This document shows, piece after piece, positions 46,962-57,623 of a stretch of 64,000 nt of DNA; within the stretch, counting starts at the first letter, position 1; each line of letters starts with the position of its first letter. A program made the position numbers and the translations under genes. The stretch lies in assembly GCA_023634235.1 (NCBI GenBank), contig JAMKCF010000007.1, forward strand, positions 20,342,592-20,406,591, in the 5' to 3' direction. This DNA comes from Pisaster brevispinus. Taxonomy: Eukaryota; Echinodermata; Asteroidea; Forcipulatida; Asteriidae. The notes beneath the pieces were generated by a model. The model was not told where the DNA came from. It ran no database searches and was given only the letters and a program-made list of their open reading frames with translations.

Positions 46962-47082
46962 GGTTTTAAACTAATGGTTTAAACCCGCCGAGGCCTGGTT
47001 CTTGATAATTTTACCTCGACTACATCCCGGTAAGATTATCAAGAACCAGGCCTCGGCAGGTTTAAACCACTAGTTTAAAACC
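46962..47082. repeat. 121-bp hairpin (54-bp arms, 13-bp loop), copy 1
   Basis: Arms 46962-47015 and 47029-47082 are reverse complements with about three mismatches; the core is gccgaggcctggttcttgat. A relative at 53901-54021 has the same length. It may be a palindromic mobile element or a structured regulatory site. Confidence 0.85.
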
Positions 47083-48093
47083 TCTTTACCACACATTGAT
47101 TCCCTTATTCATAAATACCGCGACAGTTTATCCATTCTGATTGGTCGAGGGGAGATCACATGGGCATGCTAAAATGTGTGATATAAACACGTTGATGAAT
47201 GTTTTAAATAAATGTTTAGTGCGCAAGCTTATGCAGGTGCTAATTTCTGCGTAACACAATCAATACATACTGGTATTCATCTTGCACATACTGGTAAAAT
47301 CTGGTAAAAGGGGTGCATATGCAGTAGGTATGCACAGCTAGATGGTGCCATACAACTTGACCCTTCGCAAAATGGAGCCTGAGGACACGACAGGAAATGA
47401 AAATTTAAAGAAAAGTTTTATAGATTTACCATCATTAACAAAAACAACAAAAAGGCATTTATGAATGGAAATAAGAGTAGTCACTCAGTCTTAACCGGCC
47501 GCTTAAAACCTTTTATTCCCAAATTAATTAAGAGTGAGTTCAAATGGGAACAAAGTTACGGTACATAATTGCATTAAAGGTAGCTTTAAAAAATTTTAAA
47601 ATCATTTCATAACATTCAAATAATTTGTTAATGAGTACAGTACTACTTGTTCTTTTCATACCTTACACAGTACAGTGAACTTAAAAGTGTTATTGACAAC
47701 AAATTGAAAAAAATGTGTTTGCATGGTAACATCTACCCTACTACGGCAAACGATTCCTCAGTTATTTTGAAAACATGCCATTTCAGTATGGGACTTCCAG
47801 CAGGCAGACAGAGCATCAGCCAGAGCCAAAGCCAGGAGTCTGAAGCATGAATGTGGCACTCTGAAATGCTGGCATCCAGACAGAGATTTTTGTTCCCTGC
47901 ATGACTTGGTAACAGGTGGGAGGAAATAACAAGTGTGGGTATTTTTGTTCCAAATCAATTCATACTAGAATATGCAAACATAAAATGAAGTTGCTTTGTA
48001 TGAATGGCTTGACTTCTCTAGTGACGTATGCCTATTTCTCATCAAGGGAACCCCCTTTTGGGAATAGATTGAGCAATAGCAGCTGAAATTACA

Positions 48094-48100
48094 TATAAAA
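48094..48100 (+). promoter_or_regulatory. TATA box of gene C
   Basis: tataaaa in acatataaaagagcaac, also present unchanged before gene D. A start site about 30 bp downstream (near 48125) fits the 5'UTR exon that follows. Confidence 0.65.
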
Positions 48101-48124
48101 GAGCAACTTTGGAACTTTCAGAAT

Positions 48125-48236
48125 TCGATCTAGACCTTTACACTATGACAAAAAAGAAATCAACTACAAAAGCTAACTCACAAATATCACATCAATGTTC
48201 CAGATTGGTTTTGGGTTCAAGTACTTTGACTTCAAC
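48125..48236 (+). other. 5' untranslated exon of gene C with an overlapping upstream ORF
   Basis: Begins about 30 bp after the TATA box (approximate) and ends at donor gtgagt (48237). It joins the acceptor ending at 48894. An ATG at 48145 opens a frame that, after splicing, runs past the MYND start codon out of frame and stops about 45 codons on, so it overlaps the main start. The D copy has the same arrangement. Confidence 0.5.
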
Positions 48237-48374
48237 GTGAGTATAAAAAGATTTTAAAATGCCAAAAGTTGAGTTCATGCTTTAATTCACTGAATGCATT
48301 AAAAAACATTTTCCTGAATGGGATTAAACCAACTTACAGATGCGGCAAATTGTGGATAAATTAAAAAGAAACCA

Positions 48375-48760
48375 CAAGGGAAACTGACCGGAATTGTTTT
48401 TATTCTTTTTGGATTAAACAAAGAAAACTTGACTAAAGCAGGACATAAACCTGCGACTTCTGGATTAAAAACATGCCGGTGCCTACCAACTGATCTACCT
48501 AGCCCTTTGTTGGCGATCTCCCTATTTTGTCTATGATGTTTGGGGGTGCCAGTCAGAAGCCATTCAACCTGTAACTACCGTATAGTAAAGGGATCACACC
48601 CAAGTTAACAATACAACATGGGAAGCAGCAGCAGAGAGATCACCTTCAGGGGATGCAACTTTTTATTTCAAATATCAAATAATAAACCACAAGGGAATCT
48701 GACTGGGTAAATTTCAATTAATTTTGGGTTGAACACAGACAAATTGACTAGTCCATGGTG
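48375..48760 (-). mobile_element. tRNA-like SINE inserted in the 5'UTR intron of gene C
   Basis: Same landmarks as 18690-19005: cacaagggaaactgac at both ends, a decayed tRNA-like part around 48440-48505, ggggtgccagtcagaagcca, and caactttttatttcaaatatc. The corresponding intron of gene D lacks it, so it entered after the C/D duplication. Confidence 0.7.
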
Positions 48761-48902
48761 ATATTGGAATCTTATATTTTCTAAACCTGACACAAGTGTC
48801 AGTACTCCCCAAATCTTTTTTAAAAGAAAAACAACAAGTCTTAATTATTGAAGTGATTAATTATGTTCAGTTTTATTTTGTCGTTGTTTCTAAGAAATAA
48901 GC

Positions 48903-51157
48903 ATGGATGTTCAGCATGGACATTGCTGGCGCTGTGAAGTTCAACTGGAACAGACCATTCACTGTCCTAATTGCAAGATGGCAGTGTATTGTAGCACATC
49001 ATGTGAAGCCAGAGATGAAGTTAGACATATGAGCAGAGAGTGCCCGTTATTTAGAACAAGATCATGCAACAATTGCAATAAGAAGGGTACAATGAAACAG
49101 GTACGTTGTATGTCTGCTTCTTCAAGTAGCCCTAATTTTGGGAAAAAATATCAATTTTTTGGAACTAAAATTCCAATTGTAATTTCTTTTAGCCAAAGCC
49201 CATACATGTAGTTTTCCTCACCAGAAAAAATTACACTTTAGTACTGTGCCTGAAGAAGAAAACCCCACATCCGAGTAAAACTTGCAGTAGGTGCCGTACA
49301 TTGCATTAACATTTGAAAAAATTTTTACCTTCACTAGCATGTTCCATATTGCGCAAGTTTTTGTGCAAATCATAGAATCAGTAATAATCTAATTTCTAAA
49401 ATAAAAATGTATATGTTTAATCATTCATTCCTTCTTTTCAGTGTGGAGGTTGCAACTTTGCATGGTACTGTAACCAGGATTGTCAAAAAAGTGATCGAGC
49501 CAATCATAGGAAGTCATGCAAGAAGAAAAAAGCAGATATATCAACTGCAGCATCTGAAATAAGTAACAGACATAGGGAAATACATGAGATAAAGTTGCAA
49601 TCTCGATCAAACAAGCTAGCTGATTTCCCTTATTATTTTGGAAACACTATTGCCAAAGACTTCTTGCAACTTAACAACAATGAATGGTCTGATAGGTCAA
49701 TAAACGAAACTGAATTAAACAGGAATTATCATATTTTGTCAGCTGGTTGCGGAGACTTACGCAACACTGTCTTGACTATTGCTTCCCTTCCTGCCAGGTA
49801 CCAGGGAAGTCTTTACATCACTCTTAATGACTTTGATCCTTTTGTCATGGCAAGAAATGTCTTGTTTCTCTATATGTTGGTTCGGTTTGCAGACACCGAG
49901 GGAATTGAGAGCAGTCTGACTACCATCTGGTACTCAGTCCACATTGCAAAGAAAGAGTATGACCTGATCAAAACCAGCTTGGTTGAGCTCATTCAGATGA
50001 CCCCTCAAAGTCTTCAAGAGGTCACTCAAGGTTTGGTCAAAGTTCAAGGTGAAGATCTTGAGGTCATGAGTCAAGTTTGGGACAAATGGAGATCACTAGA
50101 ATGCCATCGAGAGAAACCATCCTCAATAAATCTCAGAAAACAAAGAAAAACATCTTTTATGAAATTTAAACAAGAGAGTGGACGGAGCGCGACGATTACG
50201 TATATCAGTACTTTACATTCATCCATTGTTAAAGAGCAAACTGAAGAATGGTTTGACCATGGGTTGTTCCTCCCCAAAGAAACAAAACAAAGTACAATGT
50301 CATTTGATAACCCAACACTAACAGGACGTGAAGATATGCCAGATCAAGGTCAAGAAAACCAAAAAAGTTGGTGCCATAAAAGGAACCCAAAAGATTTTGC
50401 CTTTGTGTACTGCATCAAACCAGATGTGAATCCCTTTGAAGTGTGGGACTGCTTCAGAATGCGAGGGTCTGAGACCGAACCATGTTCATCCCCGATGGTG
50501 ATGTACCACAACTACATCACAAAACTCCTCCAGAAAGTCAAACATCTCATCCAGGAAGGAAGACTTTACATCCAAGTTACTCTGGGAGACTGCTTGGACT
50601 TTCCTCCAATACATAAGTCTCTTAAGATGTCAAACTACGACCGCATCTTCACATCTAATCTCAGTGACTATATCGGGATTGCCAAGCTATTACAAAATTT
50701 CAAAATGCTTCTTAATTCAAGTAACCACTTCTCAGTAATTGTTACCGAGACAATGAGCTGGGCAGAAATACTACCCAAGGCTTTCTATATATATGGAGCC
50801 AGAGAAATAGATTCATGCTATAAATCATACTGTCTGGACACAAAGAGGAGTTCCCCTGACACTAAACGAATATCGGATATTACAGATCAATCCATCATGG
50901 AATACTTTGATAATGCCCCTTACTTTATTGCATATCTGCGTGCACAAATCATGGCAGGGGGTGTCGGGGTACAACCATTGACTAATGTGCCATCATTTGG
51001 TGAAGTGATGAAGTACAATGGTCTGCAAATGCGTGACTTTCGTAAGAAGCTGAATCGTATCGTCCCATTTCAGTATCGAATCAATGCTTGTGACTTGACC
51101 CCAATAAATGCAACTGACAGAGCAGTGGAGTGGTGTCTCAAACACACTGATGGCTGA
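48903..51157 (+). CDS. MYND gene C: double MYND zinc finger / DUF4470-like protein, 637 aa
   Basis: Exon 1 48903-49100 (66 codons, donor gtacgt), exon 2 49442-51157 (571 codons and TGA, acceptor cttttcag). Both fingers keep all ligands in the same positions as gene B; finger 2 is again split by the phase-0 intron. YYFGN, GCGDLRN and LNDFDP are intact. The C-terminal half resembles the 45.8-kb fragment closely (ETMSWAE, REIDSCYKSYCLD) and gene D less so. The gene has a TATA box at 48094, a 5'UTR exon and an intron that hosts a SINE. There is no frameshift or internal stop, so it is likely functional. The C-terminal RINACDL has Cys where the paralogues have Arg (RINARDL). Confidence 0.92.
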
Positions 51158-52359
51158 AGTACAAGACTAAAAAAAACACTGCACCTCTGGCCAGAGTCTA
51201 GTAATTATAGCATTGAGTCAGTAACCTGAAAATTGAACAAGTCTGACAGTAAATCAATTTTTCTTAACAAATATTTAAGATCAACTAATTTTTACTTAAA
51301 CGGGTACTTGAGTGAAATCTTTTTGAAAGGGAATGCTATTTAAACTTAAATAATGTGTTTATTTATCATTTAAATGTAATTTAAATATTTGTACACTTCT
51401 AAATTGTTTGTAACTATCGATCAAAAAGTAAGATCCCAACCTAAAAATTTTGAAAATCTTAGAAACACTTCTGCCGTTTACGGCGCGTGTCAAAATGACA
51501 ATACTCTAACGTCATATGTAGGAGATTGCTTTGTTACACCTCCAAGCTGTAACAAAGCTGCTAAAGAAAAGGGAGCTCCCCCATATGAAGTAACATGAGT
51601 GATGACGTAACAGGGCTTTTCTAAAATCTTTCTGAAAAGCACCATAGAAGGGTACTCAAAATGATTGTTTTTTACGCATTAAACTCTGTTTAACTCAATT
51701 TTCTTAATGATTGAAACAAATTGAAATGAATTTCAGCAACGATCACTTGTTGCCGTTTTCGTTCAAGTAGGTCTGTAAGCAGTTCAAGTCCAAGCCTCAT
51801 CCTGAAGATCTGTTGAGGTCTTGTGAAACATTTGTTCCCCATTTCGACTAGTGAAAGTCCTGAGTAACACGCACGACAAAATGACAAGTAGATATTTTGT
51901 TTTCAAAAAATCAAGCCCTCAAGTCTGAAAATGTTTTAATTATATGTAAATTCTAATGCTTACCGATTAGGTATTTCCTGATGTAACAAAAAAGTCACGA
52001 CAATATTTCACAACAAGTTTTTAGGGTATGCAAGTGCTTGATGTTAATTTATTATTAAATAAAGACACAAACTGGACTGTTAATTATTGAGGATTTTTTT
52101 TTCAATTGTGAAAATAGACTGCTGATAAGGTTCAAGTACCAATTTAGCAGTACTATATTTCTGAATATTGGAAATACTGTCAAATTCCAGGAATTGGCAC
52201 CCAATGAAGACATTTGTCTTTAGGTACCATACTCCAAGTTTACCCCCAGGCTAAAGTTCTGTTGATTTAGTGATTAGAATCTAAAAGTTTAAATTGTGTA
52301 ATACAACAAGTAGACCATACTTCCTTTACCATGGGGTAGGCCTATGTGACCATACTTCA
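51158..52359. other. Gene-free stretch after gene C
   Basis: 3' UTR and AT-rich non-coding DNA. No clear poly(A) signal close to the stop; an aataaa lies near 52057. A short inverted repeat (ggagattgctttgttacacc / ctgtaacaaagctgct) lies at about 51522-51562. Confidence 0.5.
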
Positions 52360-52937
52360 ACTCCCCTATTTCTGGCACTTTACAAGCTCTCAACATATAT
52401 CACAAGAATCAAACAATGGATGAGTCTCAATAAACTTAAACTTAAACTCAATGACAATAAGGCAGAGTTCTTCATCCCTGCCTCTTCTCATGTCATCAAC
52501 GCACTCTCAGGTCTTATACTTTATGTAGGAGATGTCATAATTCAGCCTTCCTCATTTAGGGACCTTGGGGTCATATTTCACTCAACCATTTCCATGTCAA
52601 AGAAATCACCGCCGTCTGTAGATCATTAAACTTTCATTTACACAACTTAAATCTCATTTGCAAATACATTGATCAACCAACTTGCCACCATGCAGTAAGA
52701 TCTCTCATCCTATCTGGCCTTGACTACTGTCAATTCTTTGTTGTACTGTGTCAGTCGGCTCTGCTAGCCTCTGTTTAGCCTCTGCTAGTAGGCTCCTTTT
52801 TATCTGTTTAGCCTCTGGTAGTAGGCTCTTTTCTATTTCTGTTTAACCTCTGCAACTACATGTACTAGGTTCACTGCAAAGAGTTTTCATCTTGTTAAAG
52901 GCACTATATAAATACCCACTACTGTTATTATTATTTC
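52360..52937 (+). mobile_element. Degenerate CR1/L2-like LINE fragment (reverse transcriptase C-terminal part)
   Basis: One frame reads ALYKLSTYITRIKQWMSLNK, then LKLNDNKAEF and FRDLGVIFHSTISM, the pattern of the thumb/connection region of non-LTR retrotransposon reverse transcriptases. A frame change near 52600 continues with SLILSGLDYCQFFVVL. The 3' end has the L2-like ggcactatataaat followed by ttattattattt. Frameshifts make it inactive. Confidence 0.75.
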
Positions 52938-53900
52938 ATATATCACAGCATGCAAAAGAAAGATCACATTTTCCTTTGTGCCCGTAACTCCTTGAGTCCA
53001 GGTACGTCCCGTAGCCTTAGATCTCAAGGGTCTTTCTCAGGATCCTTGCTGTTCCAAAAAGTGCCATTATTATTATCATTATAACACACAATAATTGGTC
53101 AATGCCCAATAACAATGTTCTCACATCTCTTGAAAATCTCAGCTCCTTTTGCAATTTTTTTTTTTAAGAGTCAATTAATTTAACTCTTCTCCGATGGTGT
53201 AACATCCCTTTAATTATTTTGTTGTCATTGCAGTGATATGACGTCATTAGTCATACATGTACATACATATGTTGAATGAACTTAGTTCCATATTTTAGAT
53301 GTAAGTTACACACATGCACTCAAGCTTGTGTGTAAGTAAATGTTTTATTTGGAAATATTTAAAGGAATAGTTGTTAGAATATGTAATAAGATTGCATCAT
53401 GTATCATGAAAATAAAAGATTGAAAAGCTGAAAATATACATTGCAGCTATTGAGTTCTTCAATGTGACAATTGTGCGATTACATCTTGTTCACCAAAAGA
53501 GTATAAGCATATTCAAATAACATTCAAAAATAACTGGGACAGAAATCTATTCTGATTGGTTGAGAGGACATCATGTGGCCATGTTTAAACGTGTGAAACA
53601 AACACAGTCAGAAGTGTTTAAACATAGACTGGGGATTTTTGTTCAAAAGAGGGCAGTATCAGGTGATTGCGCAGAGCGCAAATTTAACAACCCAACTTAA
53701 GTTGGTACATAGGTCACATTATTTCGAGCAATTTTGAAAACTGCATGCGACTGTTTGAAACTTAAACTTGCGCAACAAGGTACTCCTCACTCGATTTGAG
53801 CTGAGGCTTAACTGTCAGATTTGTTCTCAACTTTGACAGTGTTTTTGGATATTTTTAAAGGAAAAGGTTTTAATGAATGGTAATCAAAATGTGTTGAATT

Positions 53901-54021
53901 GGTTTTAAACTAGTGGTTTAAACCCGTCGAGGCCTGGTTCTTGATAAATTTACCTCGACTACATCCCGGTAAGATTATCAAGAACCAGGCCTCGGCAGGT
54001 TTAAACCACTAGTTTAAAACC
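53901..54021. repeat. 121-bp hairpin, copy 2
   Basis: Same length and arms as 46962-47082. One position (tagtgg in the left arm) pairs better here than in copy 1, and gtcgag/ctcggc pairs less well. Confidence 0.85.
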
Positions 54022-55123
54022 TCTTTACCACACAATGATTCCCTTATTCATAAATACCGTGATAGTTTATCCATTCTGATTGATCGAGAGGATATCACAT
54101 GGACATGTTTAAATGTGTGATATAAACACGTTGATGTTTTAAATAAATGTGTAGTGCGCAAGCTTATGCAGGTGCTAATTTCTGCGTAACACAATCAATA
54201 CATACTGGTATTCATCTTGCACATACTGGTAAAATCTGGTAAAAGGGGTGCATATGCAGTAGGTATGCACAGCTAGATGGTGCCATACAACTTAACCCTT
54301 CGCAAAATGGAGCCTGAGGACATGACAGGAAATGAAAATTTAAAGAAAAGTTTTATAGATTTTTCATCTTTGTTAACAAAAACAACAACAAAAACAAAAA
54401 GGGCAATTATGAGTGGGAATAAGTGTAGTCACTCGGTCTTAACCGGCCGTTTAAAACTTTTTATTCCCATATTAATTAAGAGTGAGTTCAAATGGGAACA
54501 AAGTTACATTGAGCCTATCAGCGAAATTACTTAAAAGTGTATTCCAAAATGACAAAATTTTCTTTTTCGGTACATAATTGCATTGAAGATAGCTTAAAAA
54601 CTTTTTTAAAATCATTTCATAACATTCAAATAATTTGTTAATGAGTATAGTACTACTTGTACTTTTCATACCTTACACAGTACAGTGAACTTAAAAGTGT
54701 TATTGACAACAAAGTGAACAAAATGTGTTTGGTAACAGTTACCCTACTACTGCCTACTTTGAAACCAGGGCTTTGGATTCAGCTACGGCAAACAATTCCT
54801 CAGTTATTTTGAAAACATGCCATTTCAGCAGGCAGACAGAGCTTCAGCCAGAGCCAAAGCCAGGAGTCTGAAGCATGAATGTGGAACTCTGAAATGCTGG
54901 CATCCAGACAGAGATTTTTGTTCCCTGCATGACTTGGTAACGTGTTGGAGGAAATAACAAGCGTGGGTATTTTTGTTCAAAATCAATTCATGCTAGAATA
55001 TGCAAACTCATAAAATGAAGTTGCTTTGTATGAATGGCTTGACTTCTCTAGTGAAGTATGCCTATTTTTCATCAAGGGAACCCCCTTTTGGGAATAGATT
55101 GAGCAATAGCAGCTGAAATTACA

Positions 55124-55130
55124 TATAAAA
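55124..55130 (+). promoter_or_regulatory. TATA box of gene D
   Basis: tataaaa in the same context as gene C. The downstream 5'UTR exon ends at donor gtgagt (55272), and the acceptor ggttcttag ends at 55482. Confidence 0.6.
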
Positions 55131-55153
55131 GAGCAACAGACTTTGGAACTTTC

Positions 55154-55271
55154 AGAATTCAATCTAGACCTTTACACTGATGACAACAAAGAAATCAACT
55201 ACAAAAACTAACTCACAAACATCACATCAATGTTCCAGATTGTTTTTGGATTCAAGTACTTTGACTTCAAG
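55154..55271 (+). other. 5' untranslated exon of gene D with an overlapping upstream ORF
   Basis: Start approximate. The upstream ATG at 55180 is 92 nt from the donor, exactly as in gene C, and after splicing reads through the MYND ATG in another frame to a TGA about 44 codons on. Confidence 0.45.
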
Positions 55272-55490
55272 GTGAGTATTCAAAGTTTTTAAAACGCCAA
55301 GAGTTATTTCATCCTGTAAATCACTTAACACATTAAAAACATATTTTTCTAAAGTGGATTTTCACCATCTAACTGATGTGGCATTTTCTATTTAAATTGT
55401 AGATGAATTAAAAGAGAAGAGAAAAACCCCATTAATTGCGTGATTAATTACATTCAGTTTTTTCTTTCTCTTTGGTTCTTAGAAATAAAC

Positions 55491-57623
55491 ATGGACGTTC
55501 AGCGTGGACATTGCTGGCACTGTGAAGTTCCACTGGAACAGACAATTCAATGTCCTGATTGCGAAATGGCGGTGTATTGTAGCACAACATGTGAACACAG
55601 AGACAGAAATAGACATAGGAGTAGAGAGTGCCCATTATTGGAACAAGATCATGCAACAAGTGCAATAAGAAGGGTACAATGCGACAGGTACGTTATGTGT
55701 TAAGAAGAATACAGGAGAAACTTCCGACAACTTACATGAATTTGAAAGTTGAAATAACCTAACCTAATCCTCTTTTCTACAGGATTAGTACTGGTAGGAA
55801 CTTTAGATTAAAATTGACTAATAGTTTCACTTTGGGGTTTTTTGGTTTTGATAATTACGAATTGTGAACTTTGTCTTGGAAAAAAGGAATACACTTATTT
55901 ACTTCAAATTGTTATCTCTTTCTTTCAGTGTGAAGGTTGCAACTATGCATGGTACTGTAACAAGGAGTGTCAAAGAAGTGATTGGGCCAACCATAAAGAT
56001 TTTTGCAACAAGGCAAAGGCCGACATAAAATCAACAGCAGAACAAATTGGACTACTAAACTCAAGAATGCAAAGAGACAGACTTGGTGGTCTCCCTTACT
56101 ATTTTGGAACCACTATTGTTAAAGACTTCCTTCAACTTGACAACAATGAATGGTCTGATGAGTCAGTAATGAATTTTGACTTAAACAAGGATTATCACAT
56201 TATGTCAACTGGCTGTGGAGACTTGTGTAACACTGTCTTGACTGTTGCTTCCCTTCCTGCCAGGTACCAGGGAAGTCTTCACATCACTCTTAATGACTTT
56301 GATCCTTTTGTCATGGCAAGGAATGTCTTGTTTCTCTATATGTTGGTTCGGTTTGCAGACACTGAGGGAATAGAGAGCAGTCTGACTACCATCTGGTACT
56401 CAGTCCACATTACAAAGAAAGAGTATGACCTGATCAAGACCAGCTTGGATGAGCTCATTCAGATGAACCATCAAAGTCTCCAAGAGGTCACTCAAGGGTT
56501 GGTCAAAGTTCAAGGTAAAGATCTCGAGGTCATGAGTCAAGTTTGGGACAAATGGAGATCACTAGAATGCCAACGAAAGAAACCGTCCTCAATAAATCTC
56601 AGAAAACAAAGAAAAACAGCATTTGCGAAATTTGAACAAGAGTATGGGGAGCAGGTGAAGTATTCTTACATAAATTACTTGCTGTCTTCTAAAGTTAAAG
56701 AACAGGCAGAGGAATGGTTTGACCACGGATTGTTCTTACCACAAGATACAAAACAAACATCAATGTCGTTTGATAACCCAACACTAACGGGACGTGAAGC
56801 TTCAGGAGCTCCAGGTTATCATGTCCAATTTAGCTTTAAAAATGCACTTAAACCCAGCGCAAAGGATTATGCCTTTGTGTATTGCATCAGACCAGATTCA
56901 CATCCTTTCAGAGTGTGGGATTGCTTGAGAGTGAGGGAGTCTGAGACCAGACCCTACTCATCCCCGATGGTGATGTACCACAACTACATCACAAAACTTC
57001 TCCAGAAAGTCAACAGTTTCATCCGGCAAGGAAAACTTTACATCCAAGTTTTTTTGGCCAACTGTATGGACTTTCCTCTGATACATCAGTCTCTCATCAT
57101 GCCAACCTATGACAGGATCTTCAAATCCAATGTCGGTGACTTTATTGGTTTTGCCAAGCTTCTACAACTGTTCAAACCGCTTTTAAATTCTAGTAACCAC
57201 TACTCAGTACTTGTTACTGAGACAATAAACTGGACACAATTTCTACCTCAGGCTCTCTGTGAACCTGGGAACAAAGAATATGAATCATGCTGTGCATTAT
57301 ACTGTCTGTACACAGGCAGGAATCCTGCCGACCTTGAACACAATTTTGTAGTTCACAACTGGATGGAATACTTTGATAATGCCCCTTCCTTTATTGCATA
57401 TCTGCGAGCACAAATCATGGCAGGGGGTGTCGGGGTACAACCATTGACTAATGTGCCATCATTTGGTGAAGTGATGAAGTACAATGGTCTGCAAATGCAT
57501 GACTTTCGTAAGAAGCTGAATCGTCTTGTCCCATTTCAGTATCGAATCAATGCTCGTGATTTGACCCTCATATATGCAACTGACAGAGCAGTGGAGTGGT
57601 GTCTGCCACACACTGATGGCTAA
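55491..57623 (+). pseudogene. MYND gene D: paralogue with a one-base deletion in exon 1
   Basis: Exon 1 55491-55687 is 197 nt, one less than the 198 nt of B, C and E. Near 55638 it has cccattattgga where E has cccgttatttgga: one T is missing. Finger 1 survives, but C55/C58 of finger 2 are lost, and with the standard donor (gtacgt) exon 2 would be read in the wrong frame. Exon 2 (55929-57623, 564 codons and TAA) is fully open and otherwise conserved (YYFGT, LNDFDP, MVMYHNYITK, RINARDL). In the glycine-rich motif Arg is replaced (GCGDLC for GCGDLR) and the preceding LSAG is MSTG. A product could start at an internal ATG (56067), giving 518 residues with the DUF4470 region but no MYND fingers. 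A recent pseudogene, a fingerless isoform, or a sequencing error are all possible. Confidence 0.8.

Larger units (their letters stand above)
45525..48250 (+). repeat. Segmental duplication, copy 1 (upstream of gene C)
   Basis: Aligns almost base for base with 53167-55285. Shared stretches include acttgtgtgtaagtaaatg-like sequence, the 121-bp hairpin, tgcatatgcagtaggtatgc and the C/D promoter with its 5'UTR exon. This copy is longer because it carries the 45.83-46.53 kb insertion (a gene fragment plus one repeated flank). Confidence 0.85.
53167..55285 (+). repeat. Segmental duplication, copy 2 (upstream of gene D)
   Basis: Matches 45525-48250 with small indels. It lacks the gene-fragment insertion of copy 1 but carries the hairpin, TATA box and 5'UTR exon. 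It immediately precedes gene D as copy 1 precedes gene C. Confidence 0.85.

Noticed and set aside
49101..49211. Extension of exon 1 past the donor in genes B and C (CMSASSSSP-like residues)
   Set aside because: Conserved donor sites (gtaaat, gtacgt) and the completion of the second zinc finger by exon 2 show this is intron.
55842..55928. N-terminal extension of gene D exon 2 into the intron (about 29 codons)
   Set aside because: It begins at TTG, not ATG, and ends exactly at a strong ttctttcag acceptor; it is in-frame intron sequence.
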